Notes: generated by a model not told the origin, from the sequence alone. Positions 24,813 through 33,448 are shown, numbered from the stretch's first letter. The stretch is DNA of 48,186 nucleotides from an uncultured Planococcus sp. (GCA_947502505.1 CANNAE010000013.1:1-48186); one strand, 5' to 3'. A program made the numbers and translations.

Positions 24813-26168
24813 TTGCCCCCTCCCCTAACCGGGCCGGCGCAAAGGAGCCATTTGGACATTCCCTTACGAATAGCGGCCATTGCCGCTTTGATCAGTTCCG
24901 CCGCATTTTTTTCCGCTTGTGAATACGCCATCGTCAATATCCGCCAATCACGTCTCGATGAATCGATTGCCCAACACAAAAAACAAGCCGAGGCGGCCAT
25001 GAAAATCGCCACGCATGCCGATACCTACCTATTCACTTGCCAAGTCGGCATGGCTTTATCGGTGCTCGGGCTCGGCTGGCTCGGCCATGCGCTCATACAG
25101 GAAATGCTAGAACCCCTTGCCGCCAACTTCCCAGCAGTTTCAGCAAGCGCTGGATGGATCAGCTTTCTGGCGGCATTTCTCGCAGTGGCTTTGCTATTGG
25201 TGTTGTTCGGCGAAATGTTTCCGAAGACCTTCGCCATCCGCAATCCGGAGCGGGTCATTTTAATGTTCGCCGCACCGCTTCTTGTCGCTTACTGGCTGTT
25301 GTTTCCTTTCATTTTCCTGTTCAGCGCCATCGCCCGTTTGATTTCGGGGTTGTTCGGCATTCAAAAATTATCACGCAGTGAAATGGGCCATACCGAAGAA
25401 GAATTGAAATTGCTATTGTCCGAAAGCTTGAAAAGCGGAGAGATCAATGCCTCTGAATACGATTACGTCAATCGCATCTTTGAATTCGACGAACGCATCG
25501 CCAAAGAAATCATGGTGCCGCGGATGGAGATGAGCACTATCGCCCATGACGTGAGTTTAAGCGAAGTGTTTACATTAGAAGGCATCGAGCAATTCACGCG
25601 CTATCCGATTACGGACGGCGACAAAGACCATGTTCTCGGTGTCGTCAACATGAAGCATTTGCTTAGCGCTTACGTGAAAAACCCCGATACCGGGAATCTG
25701 CCGGTATCCGCTTTTATCCAGCCGGTGATCCAAGTCATTGAAACGGTGCCGGTCAATGAATTATTGTTGAAAATCCAGCGAGAGCGTATCCACATGGCCA
25801 TTTTGCGTGATGAATACGGCGGCACTTCAGGCCTTGTCACTATTGAAGACATACTCGAAGAAATCGTCGGCGATATCCAAGATGAGTTCGATGTCGACGA
25901 AGCACCCGATGTCCAAAAACTCGGCGAGAACCATTATATTTTCAACGCCAAACTATTGCTTAATACCGTGAACGCCATTCTTGGGATCCATATCGACGAA
26001 GAGGATATCGATACGATCGGCGGCTGGTTCATGGATATGGATTTCGATGCAGTCGAAGGCCAGAAAATCATCGAACAAGGCTATGAATTCCGTATCCGGG
26101 AAGTCGATGGCCACCATATTCTTTATTTAGAAGCTCAAAAAGCACCTGCTGAAGATCTTCCTGTATAA
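24813..26168 (+). CDS. CNNM/CorC-type transporter (DUF21-CBS-CorC)
   Basis: About 451 aa. An N-terminal DUF21 membrane domain (hydrophobic segments about 15-40, 70-95, 100-130 and 145-170) is followed by a CBS pair beginning at MVPRMEMSTIAHD and a C-terminal CorC_HlyC domain (VQKLGENHYIFNAKLLL to the end). Relatives are linked to magnesium or other cation export and are often mislabelled hemolysins. I set the start at TTG 24813, 7 nt after AGGAGGT; the GTG at 24804 overlaps that site. A terminator follows. Confidence 0.86.
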   Translation: MPPPLTGPAQRSHLDIPLRIAAIAALISSAAFFSACEYAIVNIRQSRLDESIAQHKKQAEAAMKIATHADTYLFTCQVGMALSVLGLGWLGHALIQEMLEPLAANFPAVSASAGWISFLAAFLAVALLLVLFGEMFPKTFAIRNPERVILMFAAPLLVAYWLLFPFIFLFSAIARLISGLFGIQKLSRSEMGHTEEELKLLLSESLKSGEINASEYDYVNRIFEFDERIAKEIMVPRMEMSTIAHDVSLSEVFTLEGIEQFTRYPITDGDKDHVLGVVNMKHLLSAYVKNPDTGNLPVSAFIQPVIQVIETVPVNELLLKIQRERIHMAILRDEYGGTSGLVTIEDILEEIVGDIQDEFDVDEAPDVQKLGENHYIFNAKLLLNTVNAILGIHIDEEDIDTIGGWFMDMDFDAVEGQKIIEQGYEFRIREVDGHHILYLEAQKAPAEDLPV

Positions 26169-26181
26169 TGGTATTTGCGAT

Positions 26182-26208
26182 ACGGCCCTCTTTTTGAGGG
26201 TCGTTTCC
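26182..26208 (+). terminator. Terminator after the CNNM gene
   Basis: ACGGCCCTC / GAGGGTCGT with TTTTT loop, then TTTCCGTTT. Confidence 0.7.
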
Positions 26209-26237
26209 GTTTCCCCACAAACCCAATCTGGAGATGA

Positions 26238-27137
26238 ATGGCAATGGAATTATACGATAACCTCCGCAAAGGAGAAAAAGGCGCTTGGCTCAGCATCGGG
26301 GCTTATTTGTTTTTAAGCGCCATCAAACTAGGTGTTGGGTTTTGGGGTGGCTCCGAAGCACTGAAGGCAGACGGATTGAACAATGTCACTGACATCGTCG
26401 CTTCCGTCGCTGTGCTGATCGGATTGAGGATTTCCCAAAAGCCGCCGGATGACAATCATCATTACGGTCATTTGAAAGCTGAGACCATCGCTTCTCTCTT
26501 GGCTTCATTCATCATGGCGGTCATCGGGCTTCAAGTGCTGTTGAATTCTGTAAAGGCAGTATTCGCCCCTTCCCCTGAGCCTCCGTCCTCCCTGACTGCT
26601 GTAGTGGCGTTTTTCTCGGCAGCCCTCATGTATGGCGTTTACCGCTATAATTTGAAGTTGAGCCGCGAAATCAAAAGCTCCGCCGTCCGGGCCGCAGCCT
26701 ACGATAATCGTTCGGATGCGCTTGTCAGCGTCGGCGCCGGAATCGGCATCATCGGGGCTATCTTGGGCGCGCCGCTCATCGATTCAATCACGGCCTTTCT
26801 CGTCGGGCTGATCATCATCAAGACGGCTTTGGATATTTTCCGCGAGTCGGTAATGACCTTGACCGACGCGTTTGATGAAGAAGCCGTCGAATCGCTTTCC
26901 GTCGTGATTCGGCGCGTGCCGGGCGTATTGGATTTGCGTGATTTTAAAGGGCGCACCCACGGCAATGTCATGTTCATCGATTTAACTGTCAGCGTCGCGC
27001 CTTATTTGAATGTCATCGAAAGCCATTGGATCACGGAAGAAATCGAGCGGAAAATCCAGAAAGTGAAACCAAATTGCGTCGTCCTCGTACATATAGAACC
27101 CGATTACTCGATGGAGGAGGACGAAGACGATGGCTGA
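26238..27137 (+). CDS. Cation diffusion facilitator family transporter
   Basis: A 299-aa CDF exporter, expected to swap divalent metal (Mn, Zn or Fe type) for protons. Six membrane helices are visible. Metal-site motifs are LKADGLNNVTDIV (helix 2) and YDNRSDALVSV (helix 5), and HHYGHLKAE lies between helices 2 and 3. The cytoplasmic C-terminal domain has GRTHGNVMFIDLTV and HWITEEIERKI. It resembles the Bacillus MneP/MneS group, but metal specificity is not decided by sequence alone. GGAG lies 4 nt before ATG 26238; ATG 26244 is an alternative. Its end overlaps the next gene by 8 nt. Confidence 0.88.
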   Translation: MAMELYDNLRKGEKGAWLSIGAYLFLSAIKLGVGFWGGSEALKADGLNNVTDIVASVAVLIGLRISQKPPDDNHHYGHLKAETIASLLASFIMAVIGLQVLLNSVKAVFAPSPEPPSSLTAVVAFFSAALMYGVYRYNLKLSREIKSSAVRAAAYDNRSDALVSVGAGIGIIGAILGAPLIDSITAFLVGLIIIKTALDIFRESVMTLTDAFDEEAVESLSVVIRRVPGVLDLRDFKGRTHGNVMFIDLTVSVAPYLNVIESHWITEEIERKIQKVKPNCVVLVHIEPDYSMEEDEDDG

Positions 27138-27693
27138 TTTCTACGATCAGAAGAAAATCATATTGATTGCGTTTGGCATCATTCTGCTGCTATCTGCCGT
27201 ATTTGTTCCAGCAGCCGTGTTCTATCCCGTGAAAGTTGTCAGCATCACACCAGAGGCCGAAATCGTCGGCACTTCAGTTTGGTCGCTCGTACTTGGCGGA
27301 GGCGGCATGGCCTTGCTGGCTGCCGCGTTATTCATTGCAGCGATAGTCGAAAAATCGTTGAAAGCCTGGCTTTTATCAGTTGCTGCAGCGGCCATCGGGC
27401 TTGGGGCGATCGCTTTGTCGCTCGGGGATTATTATTATATGACCAGCGACCGCTTCACGTACAATCCGCCTATATCTTTCGCTTCCTCCACTTATGAATG
27501 GGAGGACTTTGACCGGATAGAAGAGCGCCTTCATCAAGAAAACGGGGCCAGTGCCATCGAGTCGATCGCGTATTATTTTCATGACGGCAGCATGGTCGAG
27601 TTTACCGGCGGGCGAATTTTTGAAATGCACAGCACCTTGGTTCGCCGCGTCGAAGCGGCAGGTGGCCAATACACCCGGATACCCGCGCAATGA
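27130..27693 (+). CDS. Hypothetical membrane protein coupled to the CDF gene
   Basis: A 187-aa protein I do not recognise. Helices lie at about 8-32, 48-72 and 77-97, and a soluble C-terminal domain of about 80 residues follows (ASSTYEWEDFDRIEERLHQ ... MVEFTGGRIFEM). The start lies inside the last codons of the CDF transporter, with ATGGAGGAGG just upstream, so it is translationally coupled and may assist or regulate metal export. A bidirectional terminator follows. Confidence 0.72.
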   Translation: MADFYDQKKIILIAFGIILLLSAVFVPAAVFYPVKVVSITPEAEIVGTSVWSLVLGGGGMALLAAALFIAAIVEKSLKAWLLSVAAAAIGLGAIALSLGDYYYMTSDRFTYNPPISFASSTYEWEDFDRIEERLHQENGASAIESIAYYFHDGSMVEFTGGRIFEMHSTLVRRVEAAGGQYTRIPAQ

Positions 27694-27700
27694 CATAGAG

Positions 27701-27738
27701 AAAAACGCCTGATCTTTTGCGATCAGGCGTTTTTTTTA
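27701..27738. terminator. Bidirectional terminator
   Basis: AAAAACGCCTGATC / GATCAGGCGTTTTT with a 6-nt loop and T8. It is shared by the CDF operon and the convergent MscS gene. Confidence 0.9.
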
Positions 27739-27743
27739 TTGCT

Positions 27744-28802
27744 TTATTCAATCCGCTCGCCTGGCAAGGATGCGAGGCGGATGCCATGCTCTACAAATAA
27801 GGCAGCGATGGCATGGCGAATCCGGCTTTCCAATAGGTCTTTCATTTCCACATCCAAGACACGCGCTTCCACTTGGAAATCCATCGAGGAATTGCGGAAG
27901 TCGATAAACTGGGCTTCAGGCTTTTCATCCGGCACGCCGCCGACTTTTAGGATGCCGCGTTCCGCCGCTTGCACCAGCAACTCCTCCACCAGCTCCGTAT
28001 CAAAGCCGTATTCGACGCTGACGACGACACGGGCAAACAGTTTCGCTCCCGAGCGGTTCTTGACGATCTGCTCGATGAAATACTGATTCGGCACGACGAG
28101 TGTGCCATCTTTTAGCGTTTCGACGACAGTCGAGCGCAATTTGATTTTGGTGATGCGCCCGATTTTTTTATCGATTTCGACCATTTCACCGACTTCCATC
28201 GGCCGTTCGAATAAAATGATGATGCCCGATACGAAGTTCGCGGCAATATTGCGGACACCAAAACCGATGCCGATGCCGAGCACGCTGAACACCACGCCTA
28301 CTGCCCGCAGATCCAAGCCGACGAGCGTGAAACTGACCGCAATCGCCAAGAACATGACGGTGTAGTAAATGAGCCGGTTAATCGTATAGCTCGTGCCAAG
28401 CTCCACATCGAACTGCCCGTAAATATAAGGCATGACAAACCGGTTGAATGCTTTGACGACACGGCTGGAAAAGGTAACAATCATGATCGCAACAACAATT
28501 AGGAGAATGGAGACGTCGACTCCTTCTGTTTTGTAGAAAGGCGTCTTCAGCCACTCCTCTTCCCAAAAATAGAACAAGAACAATAAAATGCTGGCGTAGA
28601 AAGCCAGCCAGTTCAATACATCTTCAATAATGGGATAGACCCTCTCCTGGTAGCCCTGGTGGCTGATCACCCGTTTCAAGATGGATTGGGCTACCCATTT
28701 TCCGATCAATATGCAAAACAAATACAAAAAGAACAGGAAAAATTCGGCTACGGACAACTCTTTTAAAACGCCAATCCCTTCAAGCAATTGCCAATCTTTC
28801 AT
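27744..28802 (-). CDS. MscS-family mechanosensitive ion channel (YhdY-like)
   Basis: A 352-aa small-conductance mechanosensitive channel. Four or five N-terminal helices include the pore-lining TM3 (LRAVGVVFSVLGIGIGFGVRNIAANFVSG pattern near 160-195). The beta domain follows (GEMVEIDKKIGRITKIKLRSTVV...DGTLVVPNQYFI). It protects against osmotic downshock by releasing solutes. The length and transmembrane count resemble B. subtilis YhdY. AAAGGAGGGAATT precedes the ATG. It lies 44 nt downstream of the DUF2254 gene in the same direction. Confidence 0.87.
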   Translation of the reverse strand: MKDWQLLEGIGVLKELSVAEFFLFFLYLFCILIGKWVAQSILKRVISHQGYQERVYPIIEDVLNWLAFYASILLFLFYFWEEEWLKTPFYKTEGVDVSILLIVVAIMIVTFSSRVVKAFNRFVMPYIYGQFDVELGTSYTINRLIYYTVMFLAIAVSFTLVGLDLRAVGVVFSVLGIGIGFGVRNIAANFVSGIIILFERPMEVGEMVEIDKKIGRITKIKLRSTVVETLKDGTLVVPNQYFIEQIVKNRSGAKLFARVVVSVEYGFDTELVEELLVQAAERGILKVGGVPDEKPEAQFIDFRNSSMDFQVEARVLDVEMKDLLESRIRHAIAALFVEHGIRLASLPGERIE

Positions 28803-28846
28803 AATTCCCTCCTTTGCCTACAGCATTCAAGATGCATGAGTCCTGC

Positions 28847-30157
28847 TTAGGCTTCCCGGCCAAGCAAGTAATCACTCAGCAGAACAGGCCTCCGGTCCAT
28901 CGCTTGTGCGAGCGCGTCCAGCTTGCTTTGGATATAGCGCCGGTCCAAACGTTTGAACGGCGAACCTTCCAAATGCTCAAGTACGTGCAGTTGTGTTTCC
29001 CAAATGGCTTCGTGGCGTGCTGATCCCGATAATTGCGCGGCGTTCGTCAACGCTTCAAAGATCGCCGCCACTACCGAAACATCTTCTTTTCCGTAGTGAA
29101 TAAGCTGATGGAAGGTGAGATACAGAAACTGATCGAAAGTGAAGAATGGATAGCGTATGCGATCTTTCTGTTGTTCATCGGTGATGGTGATGGCCCCGGT
29201 TTCCAAATGGCTTAATTTCCCCAACAGCCGCCCGATGCGGATAATGATGCCGTTCGCTGTATTCGGGTCATTAATACCCGGCGAAATCGCCCTCAACGCC
29301 ACTTCCACCATCTTTTGTATGGCGAAGTCCAAATCCTGGTCGGTCGTCCGCTCGGTGCCGATGGTGACAAAGCGATGCAGGTCGATCTCTTCCTGTTCAC
29401 GCTGATAAACGCGGAACAAAGCTGTCTCTTCATGGACATAAGAGCCGATGCTGTGAAAAAGTTCCACTTCCAGATTGTGCTCCACGGCATATTCCGTCAG
29501 CTTGTCGAAATACAGGAATTGAATATAACCGTCATTTTCGGCTTGGATCGTCTTGGCAAAGCCGTCTGGATTCCACTCCGATTCAATTTCCATATCTTGC
29601 TGCTGCTTTTCCTTATAGCTGTCGATAATCCGTTCGGCATCTTCCTCCAGCTCTTGAATCAATTTCTCGACTTGCACATTTGTCGCAATGTGATGGATAA
29701 AATAAGCGAATGTGGACAGGCATAAAAACGCAATGACGATGCCGACGAAAGTGGAGATGACGTCATGCGTATAGAGCGCGTCCCGCATGAACATCAACGA
29801 CAGCGTATTGTAGATGAAGCCGCCTAAAAACACGCCCAACACGCGCCAAGTCAGGCGGTCGTGGACGAAATTCTTCAAAGTTCTAGGCGAAAATTGGGAT
29901 GAATACATCGTCAATACCACCAGAATGGTAGAGAACGTAAAAGTCGTCATCGTCAAAAGCGCACCGGCAAGAGCCCCCATGATCGTCTGGGCCAATTGCA
30001 CATTGGTCAGCAAAATATCCGGGATGAATTCTTGGTATTGCTGGACTAGCAATAAATCCACATAAAAAAACGCAATGGATAATAAGACGGCAAGGAAGCT
30101 ATAGATAGCAGGAGTCACCCAAAGTTTTTCCCGCCAATTATAAAAGATTTTTTTCAT
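28847..30157 (-). CDS. DUF2254 predicted membrane protein
   Basis: A 436-aa protein with four N-terminal helices (about 15-40, 60-85, 105-130 and 140-165). A soluble helical C-terminal part of about 250 residues contains the conserved AISPGINDPNTAN motif near 285-297. The family is widespread and has no assigned function. It neighbours an MscS channel, which hints at an envelope or osmotic role, but that is only context. AAGGGGGGAAGTC precedes the ATG. Confidence 0.82.
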   Translation of the reverse strand: MKKIFYNWREKLWVTPAIYSFLAVLLSIAFFYVDLLLVQQYQEFIPDILLTNVQLAQTIMGALAGALLTMTTFTFSTILVVLTMYSSQFSPRTLKNFVHDRLTWRVLGVFLGGFIYNTLSLMFMRDALYTHDVISTFVGIVIAFLCLSTFAYFIHHIATNVQVEKLIQELEEDAERIIDSYKEKQQQDMEIESEWNPDGFAKTIQAENDGYIQFLYFDKLTEYAVEHNLEVELFHSIGSYVHEETALFRVYQREQEEIDLHRFVTIGTERTTDQDLDFAIQKMVEVALRAISPGINDPNTANGIIIRIGRLLGKLSHLETGAITITDEQQKDRIRYPFFTFDQFLYLTFHQLIHYGKEDVSVVAAIFEALTNAAQLSGSARHEAIWETQLHVLEHLEGSPFKRLDRRYIQSKLDALAQAMDRRPVLLSDYLLGREA

Positions 30158-30302
30158 GACTTCCCCCCTTAATAAAATAATGGCCTATTCCCCTGTTCCC
30201 CTATTCCAGTTGATACAAACGCTGGCCCACTGCGCCACAAGGCATAGAGAACTGGCGCAAGCACCTTCCGCTCCGTTGTCGCAATACTCTTTCAAAAAAT
30301 CA

Positions 30303-30331
30303 TTGACCTCCCCATAGATTGCCGGTATCAT
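30303..30331 (+). promoter_or_regulatory. Promoter of the rsgA leader
   Basis: TTGACC (30303-30308), exactly 17 nt, and TATCAT (30326-30331), each one mismatch from consensus. Start of transcription is expected near 30338. Confidence 0.7.
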
Positions 30332-30362
30332 TGGTTTAACTAATGGAAAGAGGTGAGGCAGT

Positions 30363-30437
30363 ATGGTGACTATTTCAGTTCGTGCAACCCGTAACTTAAT
30401 AATGTTTGCTATGGTGCCCCACTCTGTGTATCGCTGA
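30363..30437 (+). CDS. Leader peptide upstream of rsgA (24 aa)
   Basis: A 24-codon ORF beginning MVTISVRATR and ending VPHSVYR, with AAGAGGTGA ending 6 nt before the ATG. The last four codons and the stop lie inside the stem of an intrinsic terminator, so a ribosome at the end of this ORF would prevent that hairpin. The peptide has Arg residues and a hydrophobic stretch (NLIMFAMV), and might be drug-sensing or arrest-prone; no known leader peptide was recognised. It may instead be an independent small protein. Confidence 0.62.
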   Translation: MVTISVRATRNLIMFAMVPHSVYR

Positions 30438-30451
30438 CGATACGCTTTTTT
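30426..30451 (+). terminator. Terminator overlapping the leader ORF
   Basis: GTGTATCG / CGATACGC, 8 bp with one wobble, CTGA loop (containing the ORF stop codon) and T6. Confidence 0.8.
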
Positions 30452-30467
30452 CCTAATGCGCGGAAAC

Positions 30468-30499
30468 CATGGCAAGCATTATTGCAGCCATGTTTTTTT
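30468..30499 (+). terminator. Second terminator-like hairpin before rsgA
   Basis: CATGGC (30468-30473) and GCCATG (30487-30492), with an inner GC/GC pair, followed by T7. It would stop transcripts that pass the first terminator; the nearby GCTATGG (30408-30414) can pair with CCATGGC (30467-30473) as an alternative fold. Confidence 0.65.
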
Positions 30500-30528
30500 A
30501 TTATGCGTTTTTATAGGAGGAAGCTACA

Positions 30529-31584
30529 TTGTCAATCATTAAACAATACGGATGGAACGATTCATTCGCACAAGCATTGCCCGAACAAAAAATACCGGGC
30601 CGCATCATTCTCGAACATAAAAGCAATTACCGGGTCATGACCGATTTCGGTGAATGGCCGGCGACTTTATCCGGAAATTACCGCCATAGCCATGGCCGCG
30701 ACGAATTCCCAAGCGTCGGGGATTGGGTCGCGCTGGAACAAATGCCTGGAGAAGACAAAGGCATCATCCATCAATTGATGCCGAGAAGTTCACGCTTTGC
30801 CCGAAAAGCGGCCGGGGAAACGTCCGAGATGCAGACGATCGCTGTCAATCTCGACTATGTCTTCCTGGTCATGTCGCTCAATCACGATTTCAATGTCCGA
30901 CGCCTTGAGCGATATATGGTCGCCGCTTGGGATTCAGGCGCCATGCCGGTCGTCGTGCTAACGAAAAGCGACCAATGCGAAGACCCTTCCAGTTACTTGA
31001 AAGAAGTCGCCGATACTGCTTTTGGCGTTGATGCGTTTGCCGTCTCGGCCGTGACTGGGGCTGGCATGGAAGCCTTTGACCGCTATCTCGCGAATGGCAA
31101 AACCGGCGCGCTGCTCGGCTCCTCAGGCGTCGGCAAATCTTCGCTCATCAACGCCCTCACCCATAGCGATAAAATGGCGGTGCAGGATATTCGCGAAGAC
31201 GACAGCAAAGGGCGCCACACGACCACCCACCGCGAACTCGTACTGCTGCCGGGCGGCGGCTTATTGATCGACACCCCCGGCATGCGTGAATTCCAGCTGG
31301 CCGATTCCGCCGACGGGCTCGAGTCCAGCTTTCAGGATATTACCAGCCTCGCTGCCGAATGCCGTTTCCGCGATTGCAGCCACCAGCAAGAACCCGGCTG
31401 CCGTATCCAAGAAGCGCTCGGTACCGGCGAATTGCCGGAAGACCGCTATGCGAGCTATTTGAAATTACAGCGTGAACTCGACTATATCGAACGAAAAAGT
31501 GATGTTGCCAAACAACAGGCAGAACGCGCAGTCTGGAAACAGCGCACGAAAGAATACCGCAACCGCCCTGTTAAGAAAAAATAA
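30529..31584 (+). CDS. rsgA: Ribosome small-subunit-dependent GTPase RsgA (paralogue)
   Basis: A 351-aa circularly permuted GTPase that acts in 30S subunit maturation. An N-terminal OB fold (about 20-85) is followed by the G motifs in permuted order: TKSD (145-148), GSSGVGKSS (197-205) and DTPG (248-251). A zinc knuckle follows with Cys278, Cys283, His285 and Cys291. The size (about 350 aa against about 295 for the standard Bacillus RsgA/CpgA) and the absence of the usual prkC/rpe neighbours suggest a second copy. The start is TTG with ATAGGAGGA upstream. No own promoter is seen, only the terminator-containing leader. Confidence 0.9.
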   Translation: MSIIKQYGWNDSFAQALPEQKIPGRIILEHKSNYRVMTDFGEWPATLSGNYRHSHGRDEFPSVGDWVALEQMPGEDKGIIHQLMPRSSRFARKAAGETSEMQTIAVNLDYVFLVMSLNHDFNVRRLERYMVAAWDSGAMPVVVLTKSDQCEDPSSYLKEVADTAFGVDAFAVSAVTGAGMEAFDRYLANGKTGALLGSSGVGKSSLINALTHSDKMAVQDIREDDSKGRHTTTHRELVLLPGGGLLIDTPGMREFQLADSADGLESSFQDITSLAAECRFRDCSHQQEPGCRIQEALGTGELPEDRYASYLKLQRELDYIERKSDVAKQQAERAVWKQRTKEYRNRPVKKK

Positions 31585-31645
31585 TAGCCTGCCGGATTCT
31601 CAGAGTTTTGCAGAAGTCTATTAATCCATTACAAATTAGAACTGA

Positions 31646-31683
31646 AAAGACTGCCGGATTTCCCATCCGGCAGTCTTTTTTTA
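31646..31683. terminator. Terminator between rsgA and yhcZ
   Basis: AAAGACTGCCGGAT / ATCCGGCAGTCTTT, 14 bp, T7 on the plus strand and A run on the other side. Confidence 0.9.
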
Positions 31684-31690
31684 ATTCTCT

Positions 31691-32326
31691 TCAATTGGCG
31701 TATTCTGTCAATCCGTGCTTGACGGCGTATAGCGCCGCTTGCGTCCGGTCCTGGACTTCGAGCTTGATGAAGATATTGGAAATATGTGTCTTGACTGTCT
31801 TTTCCGTCACGAACAAAGCAGACGCCACTTCCCGGTTGCTTTTTCCTTTGGTCAATTCCGCAAGCACTTCCGCTTCTCTCGGCGTCAAGGGATGAAGAAC
31901 GTGCGGTGGCGGGGCTTCCGGCGCTTTCGCCAGTTCCGATGACGCCTTCGGATGAAGCGTATTCTCCCCGCGCATCAAGCTGCGCAGCGATTCCACCAAT
32001 TCATCCGGTTCGATATCTTTCAGCTGATACCCAGCCGCCCCCGCCTCGATCGCCGGGAGGATATGGTCGCGGTCGGAAAAGCTCGTGAGCATCAACACGA
32101 TGATCTGCGGATACGATTCCTTGATATTCCGAGTCGCCTCGATACCGTCCATTTCCGGCATGACCAGATCCATCAAGACGATATCCGGCTGCAGCTCGCC
32201 TGCCATCTTGACGGCTTCGACGCCATTCGCCGCTTCCCCCACCACTTCAATGTCTTTTTGTGTTTTCAGGAAAAACAGCAGCCCTCTTCTTACTACGTGA
32301 TGATCATCCGCAATCAATACTCTCAT
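31691..32326 (-). CDS. yhcZ: Response regulator YhcZ (AirR-like, NarL/LuxR type)
   Basis: A 211-aa DNA-binding response regulator. The receiver domain has the acidic pocket (ADDHH, 6-10), phospho-acceptor Asp53 (LMDLVMPEMDG) and Lys in LKDIEPDE (about 102). A LuxR-type helix-turn-helix covers about 145-200 (LTPREAEVLAELTKGKSNREVA). It is the partner of the kinase encoded 12 nt upstream. The B. subtilis pair is YhcYZ and the staphylococcal pair AirSR, which controls redox and metabolic genes; targets here are unknown. Confidence 0.9.
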   Translation of the reverse strand: MRVLIADDHHVVRRGLLFFLKTQKDIEVVGEAANGVEAVKMAGELQPDIVLMDLVMPEMDGIEATRNIKESYPQIIVLMLTSFSDRDHILPAIEAGAAGYQLKDIEPDELVESLRSLMRGENTLHPKASSELAKAPEAPPPHVLHPLTPREAEVLAELTKGKSNREVASALFVTEKTVKTHISNIFIKLEVQDRTQAALYAVKHGLTEYAN

Positions 32327-32338
32327 CTTGCCACTCCT

Positions 32339-33448
32339 TTAATACGGAATCCGTACAAGGATTTCCGTTCCTTTGCTTAGTTCACTCGACCAATCAGCCG
32401 TCCCGCCTTCTGCTTCCGCCCGGTCGCGTATGCTTTGTATGCCGATTGACGGGATCGCACCCTGCGCCGGGGAAAAGCCGAGCCCTTCATCTTTGACGAC
32501 CAATAAGACGTCCGTCGGTGTGACCGTCACATAGATTTGGGCAGCGCTCGTGCCCGCATGCTTGCGCACATTATTCAGTGCTTCCTGGGCAATGCGGAAC
32601 AAAGTCTCTTCTGTGCGCGACGGCAATTGAATGACACCCGCCACTTTCGTTTCCATCGACAGCCCAAGCATCTCCCCATACGCTTTGATGGCGTCGAGCA
32701 AGCCGCTCTCCAGCCCTTTTGGCCGCAGCTGCCAGATCAATGCCCTCATTTCATTGAGCGCTTCCTGGCTAAGGTGCTGGATGTCCCGGAATGTGCTTTT
32801 TTGCGCATCGTCTTCCGCCATTTCGATGCCGCCTCTCGCCGTCAACGTAACCGAGAACAGCAACTGATTGACGGAATCGTGCAGATCGCGCGCGAGCCGA
32901 TTGCGCTCTTTGACGAGTGCCAACTCTTGTTCTTGTTTTGTCAGGACGATTCGTTTGATGGCAGAACCGATCTGGAAAGCGACCGATTCCAATAACGCCA
33001 ATTCGTCTTTTGAAAAACGCACCGTATCGGCTGCCGCGATATTGAGCAAGCCAAATTTTTCCTTGCCGGATTGCAAAGGCACGGTCGCATGGTGGGTGAT
33101 ATTGCCGATTTTGCCATGAGCCGCTTTGGCGTTTTCGATGCGCTGGCAGGCGATGATATTCGACGCCTTTTCCAAATCGCCGTCATGGTACCGTTTGACG
33201 CACCAACAGCCGCCTTTAGTCAAATGGCGGCAATCCCGCTCCTGCAGGGCATCCGGCAAATTGGCCTGCGCCACAAGCCTGTGCTTGCCTTTGTCATCAA
33301 TGAAAAAGATCCACGCCGTCTCGAAATTGGAGTTCTGCAGCAGCTTGTCGATCGCACCGCCAAGCATGCGCTCCATATTCGTTTCTTCATTTAACAACTC
33401 TGCGATTTCCTTTAATAACACAACATCCGAATGCTGCTCAGGCACCAT
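32339..33448 (-). CDS. yhcY: GAF-domain sensor histidine kinase YhcY (AirS-like)
   Basis: A cytoplasmic kinase of about 369 aa, with no membrane segment. The N-terminal GAF domain (about 10-165) carries four Cys at residues 73, 81, 83 and 101 (DCRHLTKGGCWC and ACQRI). The HisKA_3 helix has RDLHDSVNQ with phospho-acceptor His190, and the ATPase domain has EALNNVRKH and DEGLGF. In AirS of Staphylococcus a GAF domain holds a redox-sensitive 2Fe-2S cluster; the Cys set suggests the same here. The start ATG 33448 follows AGGAGGGG; the frame is open to 33478 but without a ribosome-binding site. Confidence 0.9.
   Translation of the reverse strand: MVPEQHSDVVLLKEIAELLNEETNMERMLGGAIDKLLQNSNFETAWIFFIDDKGKHRLVAQANLPDALQERDCRHLTKGGCWCVKRYHDGDLEKASNIIACQRIENAKAAHGKIGNITHHATVPLQSGKEKFGLLNIAAADTVRFSKDELALLESVAFQIGSAIKRIVLTKQEQELALVKERNRLARDLHDSVNQLLFSVTLTARGGIEMAEDDAQKSTFRDIQHLSQEALNEMRALIWQLRPKGLESGLLDAIKAYGEMLGLSMETKVAGVIQLPSRTEETLFRIAQEALNNVRKHAGTSAAQIYVTVTPTDVLLVVKDEGLGFSPAQGAIPSIGIQSIRDRAEAEGGTADWSSELSKGTEILVRIPY

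Noticed and set aside
30185..30475. 96-codon minus-strand frame upstream of rsgA
   Set aside because: It runs antisense through the promoter, leader ORF and terminator; no ribosome-binding site and no recognisable family.
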